The position numbers were made by a program, and so were the translations under genes. Below the pieces are notes generated by a model. That model was not told where the DNA came from and made no database searches. It worked only from the letters and a program-made list of their open reading frames with translations. A DNA stretch of 64,000 nt from Diploscapter coronatus (lineage: Eukaryota > Nematoda > Chromadorea > Rhabditida > Rhabditidae). Shown here one piece after another: positions 27,112-41,065 of this stretch; position 1 is the first letter of the stretch; each line of letters begins with the position of its first letter. The stretch spans positions 37,215,249 through 37,279,248 of the forward strand of contig OZ038423.1 in the NCBI GenBank assembly GCA_964036155.1, read 5' to 3'.

Positions 27112-28358
27112 TTATTTTATGTTAATTTCTCCGACTTCACGCCATTTATTCGTTTGTGGATCGTATTCCTCGATTGAATTATAAAAATTTCCATAACAAA
27201 ATCTGAAATCCAAGTTAACAAATATTTTGTATAAAGATATGCACAATCTCAGCTCACCCTCCGATTGCATACAGTTTTCCATTCGCAGCAACAAGTGAAT
27301 GATCCAATCTTGCATAATTCATATCAGCGATCCGAGAAATTCGACCGTCAACTGGAGCTGAGGAGTCGAAATACTGACAGAATTCTGATGCACCATACCT
27401 AAATATATAATGATGCATTATTTACCATACAAAATTAACGACTTCCATCCTCCAGTTATGTAAATTCTTCCATTTAACGATGCAACTCCGAAATCAATTC
27501 GTATTTCTGGTATCTTTCCAATTTCAATCCATTTCCGTTCATCGTCTGATAATCGATATATCTTGTTACTATTCCATCTATCAATAACTGAATATCCATA
27601 ATTACAATAATGAGTATGCTATAATGTGACCGTATAAAATTCCATCGCATATTATTGTTTGAACAAGATAAATTGGAAGAGGAAAAGCAGGTCCTGTTTG
27701 CCATTTTCCATCTATTAAAACCTGAATAAATTATTTTATGGACTTTCATTGAACTTCTTACATCAACTCGATTTGTATCTCTCCATGTTTTAGGATCCTT
27801 TCCACCCAAATAATACAATCTGTCTTTGTAATAAGCCACAGATGCATATTCACGCCATTTAGGAGGATTTGGTCCTGTAAAATTCTTTGAATCGATCATT
27901 CATGGATTTATTGATAAGACCTCTTGAAATTTGTCGATTATTCCAGTCATATATTTTGAACGATTTGTTATGAGATCCAATTGCGAAAATCTAAAATTTA
28001 CAAAGTTGACAATGCCAAATAAACTAATCTACCTTATACTTTATAGTTGCAACTTCCCATGGCCTGAAACCATTAAATCTCGCAATCTGCTTAACAGAGT
28101 TAGTATGTGAATCAAACAGACAAATTCTTCCTTCTCTAACATATTTTTCATAAAACACTAAATACTGAAATTAATTTTCGCTCGTACAAGAAGTATTTTC
28201 CTACGATAGAATAAAGTTTTCCTCTCGAGCGCTTTCGGCAGATATCTCTTGATTATTCGCATCATTCGATTGCTAGTCCAGGCCAATTGTCCCAGATCTT
28301 TGTATTCGGGATATTGGCAGATCAACAATATAAGTTCGACTGGTAAATTGGCTAACAT
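27112..28358 (-). CDS. F-box/Kelch-repeat protein, paralog A
   Basis: Eight minus-strand exons join in frame to 309 residues: 28358-28205, 28157-28033, 27990-27921, 27874-27762, 27721-27631, 27587-27443, 27398-27258 and 27202-27112. The N-terminus is an F-box (LPVELILLICQYPEYKDLGQ, then LAWTSNRMMRIIKRYLPKAL), the Skp1-binding adaptor of SCF ubiquitin ligases. Kelch-type repeats follow, marked by double Gly and spaced Tyr/Trp: RLYYLGGKDPKTW, NGRIYITGGW, NGKLYAIGG and EEYDPQTNKWREVGEI. The inferred role is substrate recognition for ubiquitination; the substrate is unknown. Introns are 40-60 nt. Upstream, a spliced leader carries a short ORF (see 28631-28373). It is 309 residues, shorter than many Kelch propellers, so the propeller may be incomplete or divergent. 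Paralog B lies 8 kb away. Confidence 0.85.
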
Positions 28359-28631
28359 CTTTGTTAAGAGACCTAAACAATAAAAATGGATATAGTAAAA
28401 GAGTATCGATTGAATGAGAAAGTCTGGAATTAATAGTTTAGAAGCGAATGTAGCCCTATTTAGGAGACATAAAATTGAGATTCGGAATATACAAATTGCA
28501 GCTAAAAATAAGTGAGGAAGAAAAGAAAAAATGACTATGGAAGACGAAAATTGAGAACTGAATAAAGAGGATAAAGAATTTGACAAGTGGATCTTAGGGT
28601 CACTTACTCGGTATCTTCTGTATCTTTTCAT
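28359..28631 (-). promoter_or_regulatory. 5' leader with a spliced upstream ORF, paralog A
   Basis: An ATG at 28631 starts MKRYRRYR, followed by a strong donor (CGA|GTAAGTG, exon end 28608). The matching acceptor (TTGTTTAG) is at 28373. After splicing the short frame reads on to VS and a TAA, then reaches the main ATG five bases later. The arrangement is identical in paralog B (36655 to 36383). It may dampen translation; this is inference. Confidence 0.5.
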
Positions 28632-29615
28632 GCACTATTTCTCTCTTCATTGATTATGCAGGTGATTTTTGGAGATATGTCATGATCACGTCAGAAAAAG
28701 CCTTTGGGTTAAAAGTGTCTTCACACTTATGATCGTAGTCTGTCTAGCAAGTCCGAATGACGTGGAGTTGAACGGGATCTAGATTGGGAAAAAAAATTAT
28801 GAATTCTATTGAAGCTATCAATAAGATCTGATCTTAAAGATGAAGAAGTAGAACTCGCAAAATGTTTGCACCATTCGACTCAGCTCGTCGAAATGAACAA
28901 TCTGATATAGGTTTCGAGGGTGTCAGGATGACCTTCGAAATTTGACCTCCGGACCCCGATACCTGGATCCGAAGTTGAAAATGTCGGAAAAAGGCTCAGA
29001 ATTATGATTCTCAGATTGACTATAGGTAGAAAACACTCAAATACCCCTTCAGAAACGAATTTGAAGTCTCTGGTCCGACCTCTTCCTTGGGATCGTCGAA
29101 TATTACAGAGAATCTGTTTTAACAAGATTTCAAGATTTGCTTATATTTTCCTAGTAAATCATTAGTGAACTTTCTTTTATTTTTTTCGCAATAATTTAGG
29201 AAGGAAGTACCCTTCAAATTCCGAATGTCTCAAAAACCTATCTAGATCGATGATAAATCTAATAAAATGGTTCTATGCCAGAAATCAGGTCGTAATTTTT
29301 GCGTCCACCCGTATTTCGCACAGTTTGGAGTTTGCCAAAATGTATTCAAGTAACGGACTTTATGATTGTTTCGACTAGAAAATTCTAATTGTTAGAGGCT
29401 CACTATATCTAATTCACTCTCCTTCTCTAATCTCTAATCTCTCACTTTTCCCCCTACTATCTCTCCTTTTCCCGCCAGTGCCGCCTAGCGACACTGTTCA
29501 TTCCCTCTCTGCATCTTTCCACTCTTTTTCTAGTCTTTTCTTGTTCTTGTTTCATCGATTTCACCCTTCGGCCAATTGAAAAGAAACTTCATTTCAGCGA
29601 TTCACTCGATCAAAA
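28632..29615. other. Divergent intergenic region between two F-box genes
   Basis: The first ~200 nt (to about 28800) are nearly identical to 36656-36830 upstream of paralog B, so the promoter was duplicated with the gene. The rest is unique, with a C/T-rich stretch at 29405-29560 just before the trans-splice-like acceptor of the next gene. No exon was recognised. Confidence 0.5.
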
Positions 29616-32600
29616 ATGGATGATTTGTCTGAAGGGACTGTTGCAAGTGAGGTAAATCGAATTTATCACTTGCGAATTGAAATAGAATTGTTTAATGCGC
29701 TTCTTTCAGGCTGAGACGAGCGAAAATTGGTCGGACAAGCAGAGCGATGAGGAGTTGAGTGCCCGTCTGGAGGGGACGTACTGGAGCAGGCTGCCTGTCG
29801 AGATGCAGATTGAGATTGTCAAGCAGGTACTTTCAATCACATTCAAACTTTGAATTGAAAATCCTTGTTTTGGGAGAAAACTTATTTCAAACAGTTCATA
29901 AATTCCTTTATAATCCACAACGAACTGAAGGATTTTCAGGAGAATCTGGACGATGGCGACAGGCTGAACCTGTTGTGTGCGTACCCTGATCTGCTCTCGG
30001 TCATCAGCAAGTCCTATCCGCGCGAAAATCCCAATGCTGCAAATGAAGGGAAAGATACAGAGAGCGATCCGCCTGACGTCTACATCGAATATGTAAGTTT
30101 TCTTGAAAGTTCGAATTTAATTTAGAACCATTATCTCAAGACTTGGGATGAAATTATTGACTTTCCTGGCCTCAATATTTGAAAATATCAATCATAGCTT
30201 CTAAAAAAAACGTGTTTATCTTTGTACAGATCATCTTGATTGATCATGCATTATTGCATATGCTCTTTTATTAAAGTGACGAAATGTTTTTGGATAAAGA
30301 AAATCTCGAGATATTGACAGGCGAAGAAGAAGGAAAACGAAATGGGCTAAAATTTCAATTCCGATTTTCCAAAATGCTCATTTCGACATCGTATCCCTTT
30401 GAATAGAGATATCTTTCCATTTCAGTTGTTGAAGGAAAAGGTATTCTGCGTCAAGGAAATGGTCCCAGTTTTCGAATCGAGACAGCCCCCCAAGATTTTC
30501 GGCCTGAAGTACGATCGAGTCGTGCTTACGGTATGTGAATCGCTTTGATTTTATCGTTTTGCTCAATTGCTAAAAGTTGCAATTCTATCGTAAATTCCGC
30601 TTATATTTCCATCGGATGACGTCAATTTTCTCGACACCAATGCTCAGAGGGAAAGAAAGAAACATTCATGTTGCGCAAAGTGCCGTCAACTTGCACACTT
30701 CGTATGCAAATAATTCTTTCACCACGCGCTTACAATAGTGCAGTCAAGTTATTGTTCATGGCTGAATTAAGAAGAAAACCTTACCGATAGTTACGCTTCG
30801 TTTAAGAATTTGGACTCGGAGAGCAAGCACACGGCCATTCTGCTGGATGCACTGGAATCGACCTCAACCATGGCCAGAAATCTCGATTTCGGCGCAAAAG
30901 AAGTCGACTTCCAATTGGTGCTCGCCTTCGTTAAGGTTAGCATTTATTTCGAGACAACAATTTGTAATCTCAAAAATTTCGAAAGAAATATAAGAAAAAT
31001 TTATGTAAATGTCAAGCATTTCGATTAATAACTTTCTCTCATTCCCGAAGCATATTTATTTATTCCTAAAATTAAATAGATTCATACTCTCAATTCTAAT
31101 TGATTTACTCGTAAGATTCTCTTTGTGCAAGAAAGTACAATCTTGGATCGAAAAATTGAGTTAAGTAAAGTATTAATCTAGTTCTTTCTTTAAATCTATA
31201 TTATAAAAGTAGAATGAACCACAATTTTCAAATAAATTTAGTTGATCAAATGTGTTAAGGTGCTGAGACCGAGTTGTCTGGAGCTCACCTTCTACCTCAA
31301 CGAAAAATGGAGTACTTTGAGTGAACTCGTCGAGGCCTTCCCTGCCCTCTTCGAGGTCCATTTCTTTTTGTTACCTTTTATCTTAACACGAATGAAAAGG
31401 TCTAAATTTCAGACAAGTTTCTCAATCAATATTCAGACATTCAAATTTTATTCTTACTATTCAAATTCCATCTTTCTGCTCTTAAATGAGAATATATTTC
31501 CGGAGAAATTTTTAAAATAGAAATTATTACGTTCTTTTGGTTCAGAATGAATGGACTTATTTCAGTTGAACAAGCTGGATGTGGTTGGCCCCGTGCACAT
31601 AGACAGCGATTCGCTGCTCAGCTACTTTCCCAAATTTTCTCCTTCCCTCTGCTTCAACAACACTTGCTCTTCCGCCCCTCCCGAAGGCTTCCTCCACACT
31701 GGGGACGTCGTCAAATTCCTCAGAGTAATTCAGTCGCTTTATTTTGAAAAAAAGCTAGATTTTTATTCAATTCTTTCGATTTTATTATAAATTCTACAAC
31801 GTTTTGAAATCTTCAATGATGAATTCCAGATGATAAAGACTCACATTCCGACTTTTTGCAAACTGGCTTATCACTGATCATAAGCCATCCGATTATTACA
31901 TACCTAGCAGGATTTTCAATTCCCATATCTGAGTCGTGCACAAATGAATTTAGAGTTTTCGTAATAAAACGAAAGTATCTTCTAAAAGTTGATTAAAGGA
32001 AATATCGTAAACGATTTTTTAAGAAAATCAAATGAAAGGGAAAATGATCTCGAACGAAACGAACATTTTGCACGCTTATATTCGATATCATCACTTTTTC
32101 AACTCACCTCTTTATGACATAAATTCAGACTCTGGTCTCGACAAAATTCGAAGAAGGAAGTGCTGCTGTGGTCGCTCTTAAACGAATCGTCAATTGGACA
32201 TTCAAGACGACCTATAGGACAGAGATCGAGGAAGGGGAAACGATGAATGGCTACAAACTGCTGTCTGAACTGGTCGCAGACATCATTCCTCCCGATTCGG
32301 AGGTAATCATAGATTTTCGCGTTTCAACGCGATATTGTCCCATGTTTTTTTCTAACTCTGAATAGCCCTTTTTGGATAGAAAATGTCTATTTTATTAAAA
32401 AATAATTTTAAACTTTTAGAGCCAGACTTGCAAATTTTCATATCCGCGGGTTTGAAAATTTGCAAGTCTGTTTAGAGCATTGACGAAATCTTTGATTTCA
32501 TGATTTTACTTTCTAATTTGCAAATAATGAATTTGAATTCGGTGATGGGTCCGGCCACTCGGAAAAATTTTGTCACTTTTACGGCGCTTTTGCGACAAAT

Positions 32601-33652
32601 TGGAAGCGCCGTAAAAGTGACGCACAATTTCCAGAACAAGCGCCGCATCTTCAAGTTGCATCTGTCTGTGGGCGACGAGCAGCACGTCATCTACATCAAG
32701 GAAGAAGTCAACCATCGCCGCGAATATAGACTAATCCAGGTTGAATGTTTTTAAACTAATTAATCTATAGGTTATAGTCATTTCTTTGGAATTATAATAC
32801 TACAATTACTGGTGTATGGGGCTCGTAATTTTTTGAACTAAACTCGCAAATTTTCTCCGAGTCTAACTTGACTAGATCTCGATAAAATTTTCTGAGTTGA
32901 ACTTAAAATCGACATTTTTCAAAAATTACACTCGAACTCATTGGCGAGTTCTCAAGTTCAAGTTTCAAAATTCCTGTTTAAAATCCGTTGAGATTCTGAA
33001 CCCTTAATTTAAATTAACCCCGAGTTTTAATTTGAAACAACGGAATATTTTTTCAGCTGGCGAATCAGACTGAGAACTTGTACTACATTTTGAACTCTCC
33101 GGACAGCTCTATCACCTCGGACGTGGACGAACAGTTAGTCTTCATCCTCTATCACTGTCTGTCAATTCATCTTCTCATTTTAGAATGTCCACCTTCGACG
33201 GCGATCCAGATTCGGACATGGTCGACTCTGATGAGGTAAGATCATTTACCATATTAAAACTACTTTCTTACTTCAAAAATATGTCATTCACTAACTAACG
33301 ATTTGGCAATCATTGTCAGCACTTTGAAAAGTCTTCATTTTGAAATGCATTTCCAAATCTATTTATGACGATCGACAGAAATCATCCTAGCAATGCATCT
33401 GAAAGAAGTCATATGTTATTTGAACGTGTTGTAGAGTTGTGCGTCCATTATTCTCAAGCGTTATTCTTTTTTCATCTTGTAAAACTGGCAGAATGCAATT
33501 TTCAAAAACTGCTAATTCCGAATCATCCCACTAGCATGCTTTTTCATTTGATTCGTTTTCTAATTTTCAAATTGTATGCATAATGATCGAACATAACTTA
33601 CAGCAAGTTGATATGAATTCAGGATGATGAGTTTGTGGATGACGGCCACTGA
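29616..33652 (+). CDS. F-box-like protein, 416 residues, 12 exons
   Basis: Twelve exons (29616-29651, 29710-29826, 29940-30092, 30426-30530, 30807-30935, 31242-31355, 31566-31724, 32129-32302, 32635-32739, 33057-33133, 33184-33235, 33623-33652) join in frame. The ATG follows a CATTTCAG acceptor by 16 nt, which fits spliced-leader trans-splicing. The N-terminus is acidic. At about residues 33-55, YWSRLPVEMQIEIVKQENLD and LNLLCAYPDLLSV match an F-box pattern. The remainder is alpha/beta without motifs I know (LRPSCLELTFYLNEKWSTL; KLHLSVGDEQHVIYIKEEVN). The C-terminus is strongly acidic (DSDMVDSDEDDEFVDDGH). An SCF adaptor role is the best guess from the F-box alone. It sits between the two F-box/Kelch paralogs but on the other strand, and is not obviously related to them outside the F-box. 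Confidence 0.75.
32423..32470. repeat. Perfect 18-bp hairpin in an intron
   Basis: Arms CAGACTTGCAAATTTTCA (32423-32440) and its exact inverse (32453-32470) surround a 12-nt loop TATCCGCGGGTT. It is in the intron 32303-32634. Confidence 0.9.
32572..32621. repeat. Perfect 18-bp hairpin next to a 3' splice site
   Basis: Arms GTCACTTTTACGGCGCTT (32572-32589) and its exact inverse (32604-32621) surround a 14-nt loop. The hairpin ends 13 nt before the exon at 32635. It is the second hairpin in the same intron. Confidence 0.9.
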
Positions 33653-35123
33653 ACCAGTCACTTCAACTGCACTCGACCATCTTTATTTCCTTCCCCCTCT
33701 TCATCAATTCAAATTCGTCCATATTCCTCAATCAACAACAAGTATTTTATTTGAAATTATTCATTCCATTTTTCAAAAGGCCATACAGATATTCTCTTTC
33801 AAAAATGGTTATTTTATTCAATTAAATCACTATTTATTATTTTCCACTTTTTTCTTCCGGGTTAATTTCCAGTCATAGTCCTTTGAAAAATGTCTTTCTT
33901 TTCTGTTGATTTTATTAACAGCTACAATCAGTCGTTATGACATTCTATGGGTTTTTTTTTTTTAAATCACTTATTATCCAACTTCTTTTACCTCGTCTAT
34001 TTGACCGATCTCATTTATTTACAGTTCGGTGTCCTTCTTTGCTTTACTTTATCATTTCATAAACAGATGTTCTTTGATATCCGTTTTTTTGCTATTTTTA
34101 ATTAGAGTGAGTATAGGAAAGATCATTTCTTCACATCTACTCAAAAATCTCATCAACAATCCCCCGGCATTTTCCAAAGGCGAGGGTGAGGGACATGTTT
34201 TGGTAAGGCCTGAATATTCTTTATCCTAAAATTCCATTATTATCATCAGAAATATGCAGAATATATCAATATCATCACCTACAGAATACCATTCACCATC
34301 ACTTGTATAACTCCAATCAACAACAGATCAACATTCATCATTCATTCATTTTAGAAACGAAAACCTCACATTTTTCATCAACAATACCACTCATATAAAT
34401 CAGTAATAGATCAAAATTCATTCATTTTAGAAACAAAAATCTTACATTTTGCATTAGCACCATTCATCTTTGAAAACAAACCCTCTGGAATAATTCGTCG
34501 CATAAGAGATATTTGCAGTGGAAAACGTGCTAACGTCTGCGGGGATCAATAGTCAAATTGTAAAATTATTTACAAGATTGTAGACAATTTCTCGAAAATA
34601 TAGGACTTTTAGAATTTATAGTTTAGTTTTCTTTAGGCTAGGATCAAGTAATTTCGTAATCGATAATTTTTATACTCATTGATAGTAAACTGGTTAAAAT
34701 ATTCCTCTTTAGATATAGCTTATTCCATATTGTATCAGAATCTTTCGAAGGCTTAGTTGATAACAATCCTTATCGAGAATGAATGCAAATAGAAAAATTG
34801 TAAATCTTTATAATAAATATTTATGGCTTTATTTCCGAAGAAAAGATTGCTTTATTGACTGTTCACGAGAAGTCGATTAACTATTTCTGCTATATATTTT
34901 GAAATTACTATAAAATAAATATTGGATTTAGTTGCAGAATTTTAAAAATAAAATATTTTAAAGAATTTATTTCAGTTGTAATTATCCCTCATCACTTTTG
35001 GATGCATTCAAGAGTTGTCTGTATCATGTACATCGAATTAGAATGTACGAAATTGAATAAAGATACTTTTTATTGAAATCATATGAAAATTATGAACATT
35101 TAAATGTGTTGAAATTAAAGATT
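33653..35123. other. Convergent intergenic region
   Basis: Holds the 3' UTR of the F-box-like gene and, from about 34960, the duplicated flank of F-box/Kelch paralog B. It is very AT-rich. A fragment GGAAAACGTGCTAACGTCTG near 34520 resembles the right end of the family 3 foldback. No exon was recognised. Confidence 0.5.
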
Positions 35124-36382
35124 TCAGATATTAAATTTTCCAACTTCACGCCATTCATTCGTTTGTGGATCGTATTCCTCGATTGAATTAGACAAATTTG
35201 CATATCCAATTTCTTGAAATCTAAGTTAACAGATATTTCGTATAAAGATATGCAAAATCTCAGCTCACTCTCCTCCGATTGCATACAACTTCCCGTTAGC
35301 GGCAATGAGCGAATGGTAATATCTTGCATAATCCATATCAGCGATTTGAGAAATTCGATTGTCAACTGGAGCTGACGGGTCGAAACACAGACAGGATTTG
35401 AATCCATTAGGATAGCTAAATATATAATGATACATTATTTGTGATACAAAATTAACGACCTCAATCCTCCAGTAATATAAATTCTTCCATTTAGCGATGC
35501 AACTCTGAAAGAGCCTCGTCTTTCTGGAATCTTTCCAATTTCAATCCATTCCCGTTCATCGTCTGATAATCGATATATCTTTCTACTTTTACCACAATCA
35601 ATAACTGAATATCCATGATTACAATAATGAATATGCTATAATGTAACCGTATAAACTCTCATCGCATGTCATTGTTTTAGCCCAACTAATTGGAAGAGGA
35701 AAAGCAGGTCCTGTTTGCCATTTTCCGTCTATTAAAACCTGAATAAATTATTTCATGAACTCTCATTCGATCTTCTTACATCAACTCGATTTGTATCTCT
35801 CCATGTTTTAGGATCCTTTCCACCCAAATAGTACAATTTGTCTTTGTAATAAGCTACAGATGCACCTGCACGCCATTCAGGAGGATCTGGGCCTGTAAAA
35901 TTATTTGAATCTATCATTCATGGATTTGTTGATAAGACCTCTTGAAATTCGTCGAGTATTCAGATCGAAAATTTCAAACGATTCGCTACAGAATCCAATT
36001 GCGAAAATCTAAAATTTACAAAATTGACAATGCCAAATAAACTAATTTACCTTATCTTTTGTGGTTGCAACTTCCCATGGCGCTAAAGATTTAGTAAAGC
36101 TCGCAATCTGCTTAACAGAATTAGTATGAGAATCAAACAGACAAATTCTTTCTTCATTAACATTGCTGCTTCTATAACGTACTAAATACTAAAATTAATT
36201 TTCGCTCATACAAGAAATATTTTCCTACGATAGACTAAAGTTTTCCTTTCGAGCGCTTTCGGCAGATATCTCTTGATTATTCGCATCATTCGATTGTTAG
36301 TCCGGGCCAATTGTTTCAGCTCTTTGAATTCGGGATATTCGCAGATCAACAATATCATTTCGACTGGCAAATTGGCTAGCAT
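35124..36382 (-). CDS. F-box/Kelch-repeat protein, paralog B
   Basis: The same gene structure as paralog A, with the F-box MLANLPVEMILLICEYPEFK at the start (ATG at 36382) and Kelch-type words KLYYLGGKDPKTW, NGRIYITGG, NGKLYAIGG and EEYDPQTNEWREVG. Introns are in the same places, and all splice phases I checked stay open. At the last intron the acceptor used in A (TTTCAG) is TTTCAAG here; an upstream TTAACTTAG acceptor, together with a shifted donor that adds one codon, keeps the frame. The protein therefore looks intact rather than a pseudogene. Likely an SCF substrate adaptor. Duplicated DNA covers about 34960-36830, including about 200 nt of promoter. Confidence 0.8.
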
Positions 36383-36655
36383 CTTTGTTAAGAGACCTAA
36401 ATAATAAAAATGGAAATAGTAGAAGAGTATCGATCGAATGAAAAAGTCTGCAATTAATGGTTTAGAAGCGAATGTAGCCCTATTTAGGAGACATAAAATT
36501 GAGATTCGGAATATACAAATTGCAGCTAAAAATAAGTGAGGAAGAAAAGAAAAAATGACTATGGAAGACGAAAATTGAGAACTGAATGAGAAGGATAAAG
36601 AATTTGACAAGTGGATCTTAGGGTCACTTACTCGGTATCTTCTGTATCTTTTCAT
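36383..36655 (-). promoter_or_regulatory. 5' leader with a spliced upstream ORF, paralog B
   Basis: As in paralog A: ATG at 36655, MKRYRRYR, donor CGA|GTAAGTG, acceptor TTATTTAG just before GTCTCTTAACAAAGATG. The upstream ORF, its intron borders and its stop are all conserved, while the intron interior has point differences. Confidence 0.5.
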
Positions 36656-37257
36656 GCACTATTTCTCTCTTCATTGATTATGCAGGTGATTTTGGAGGTG
36701 TGTCGTGGTCACGTCAGAAAAAGCCTTTGGGTTAAAAGTGTCTTCACACTTATGATCGTAGTCTGTCTAGCAAGTCCGAATGACGTGGAGTTGAACGGGA
36801 TCTGGATTGGGGAAAAATTAGTTTTGATGTCTTATAAAATCCAACTCAATTTGGATACTGACGACAATGATCAACATTCGGAACTTTCATGCAGTCTTTT
36901 CAAATTCAACTTTCTAACTAGGAAAATAAGCACTTTCATGATTAGAAGACGAATTTATTCAATCCATAGATGGAATAACTTTTTGCTCGGATAAAATCAA
37001 ATCAATCAATCAATCAACCTTTCGGCAGCTTTTTACCTCATACCTTTAATGGTTTTTTTTTCGGCTCACGAATAACGAAAAGAATAAGAAAAAACATAGA
37101 AATCAGCTATATCGCCCATTTTATACTAGAAAACTAGGAAAAGGAATAAAAATGAAAAATTTATCAAAAAATCAATAAAACAGGAAGATAAAAGTCCGAA
37201 TTACAAAATAACTTTATAAAACTACTAGAGTATCTGCATACTGATCTGTCTTTCTGT
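36656..37257. other. Intergenic region
   Basis: Upstream of paralog B and downstream of the ATP synthase alpha gene. The first ~170 nt are the duplicated promoter segment. The rest is AT-rich with no recognised feature. Confidence 0.5.
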
Positions 37258-40649
<3,392 letters not shown>

Positions 40650-41065
40650 TGTTACCGATAGTTTGAGCGCACGTCAACCGACTTCTGAAAACAAATCAGG
40701 AAATGACCGGCTCGGAAATCGCGGAAAAATAGAAAATGAAACGAGCGTTCTTCAAATGGGCGGCCACTGCTTTCTGTGTAGAGCGAGAGATACGCAATCC
40801 GTCTACTGTAGCGCGCAAACGCGCACAAATGCACACATTGCTCGTTTTCAACCTTTAGCTTGATTTTCGTCGTTTTTTCTCGCTTTCTAAATTTTTATTT
40901 GGCAACTTGGATGTCCCGCAACCTCGCAACTTTGAAGATAGTATGCAAAATCGATAGAGAGCTTCCCTACTCCCTCCTTGCCCTCGACCCTATTTCGCAA
41001 AGCTGCGGGAATTCCGCCGAATAACACTTAGATTTTAAAAGTTATGTTGTTTTAGTGAATCAGTC
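40650..41065. promoter_or_regulatory. Divergent promoter region between ATP synthase alpha and MCRS1 genes
   Basis: Only 416 nt separate the two start codons, which point away from each other, so both promoters must lie here. The middle is relatively G/C-rich (GCGCGCAAACGCGCACAAATGC region near 40811) between AT-rich flanks. A TTTTAG acceptor 11 nt before the MCRS1 ATG fits trans-splicing. No specific factor site is claimed. Confidence 0.6.

Noticed and set aside
28158..28190. A 23-nt intron (GTACGAGC...TTTCAG) shared by both F-box/Kelch paralogs
   Set aside because: It would restore the frame, but a normal 47-nt intron using the donor TATC|GTAGGA and the acceptor GTATTTAG also gives an open frame in both copies, so no ultra-short intron is needed.
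35100..35300. Paralog B as a pseudogene because of the TTTCAAG acceptor
   Set aside because: An upstream TTAACTTAG acceptor combined with the donor after GGAGGAGA gives an uninterrupted frame to the normal C-terminus.
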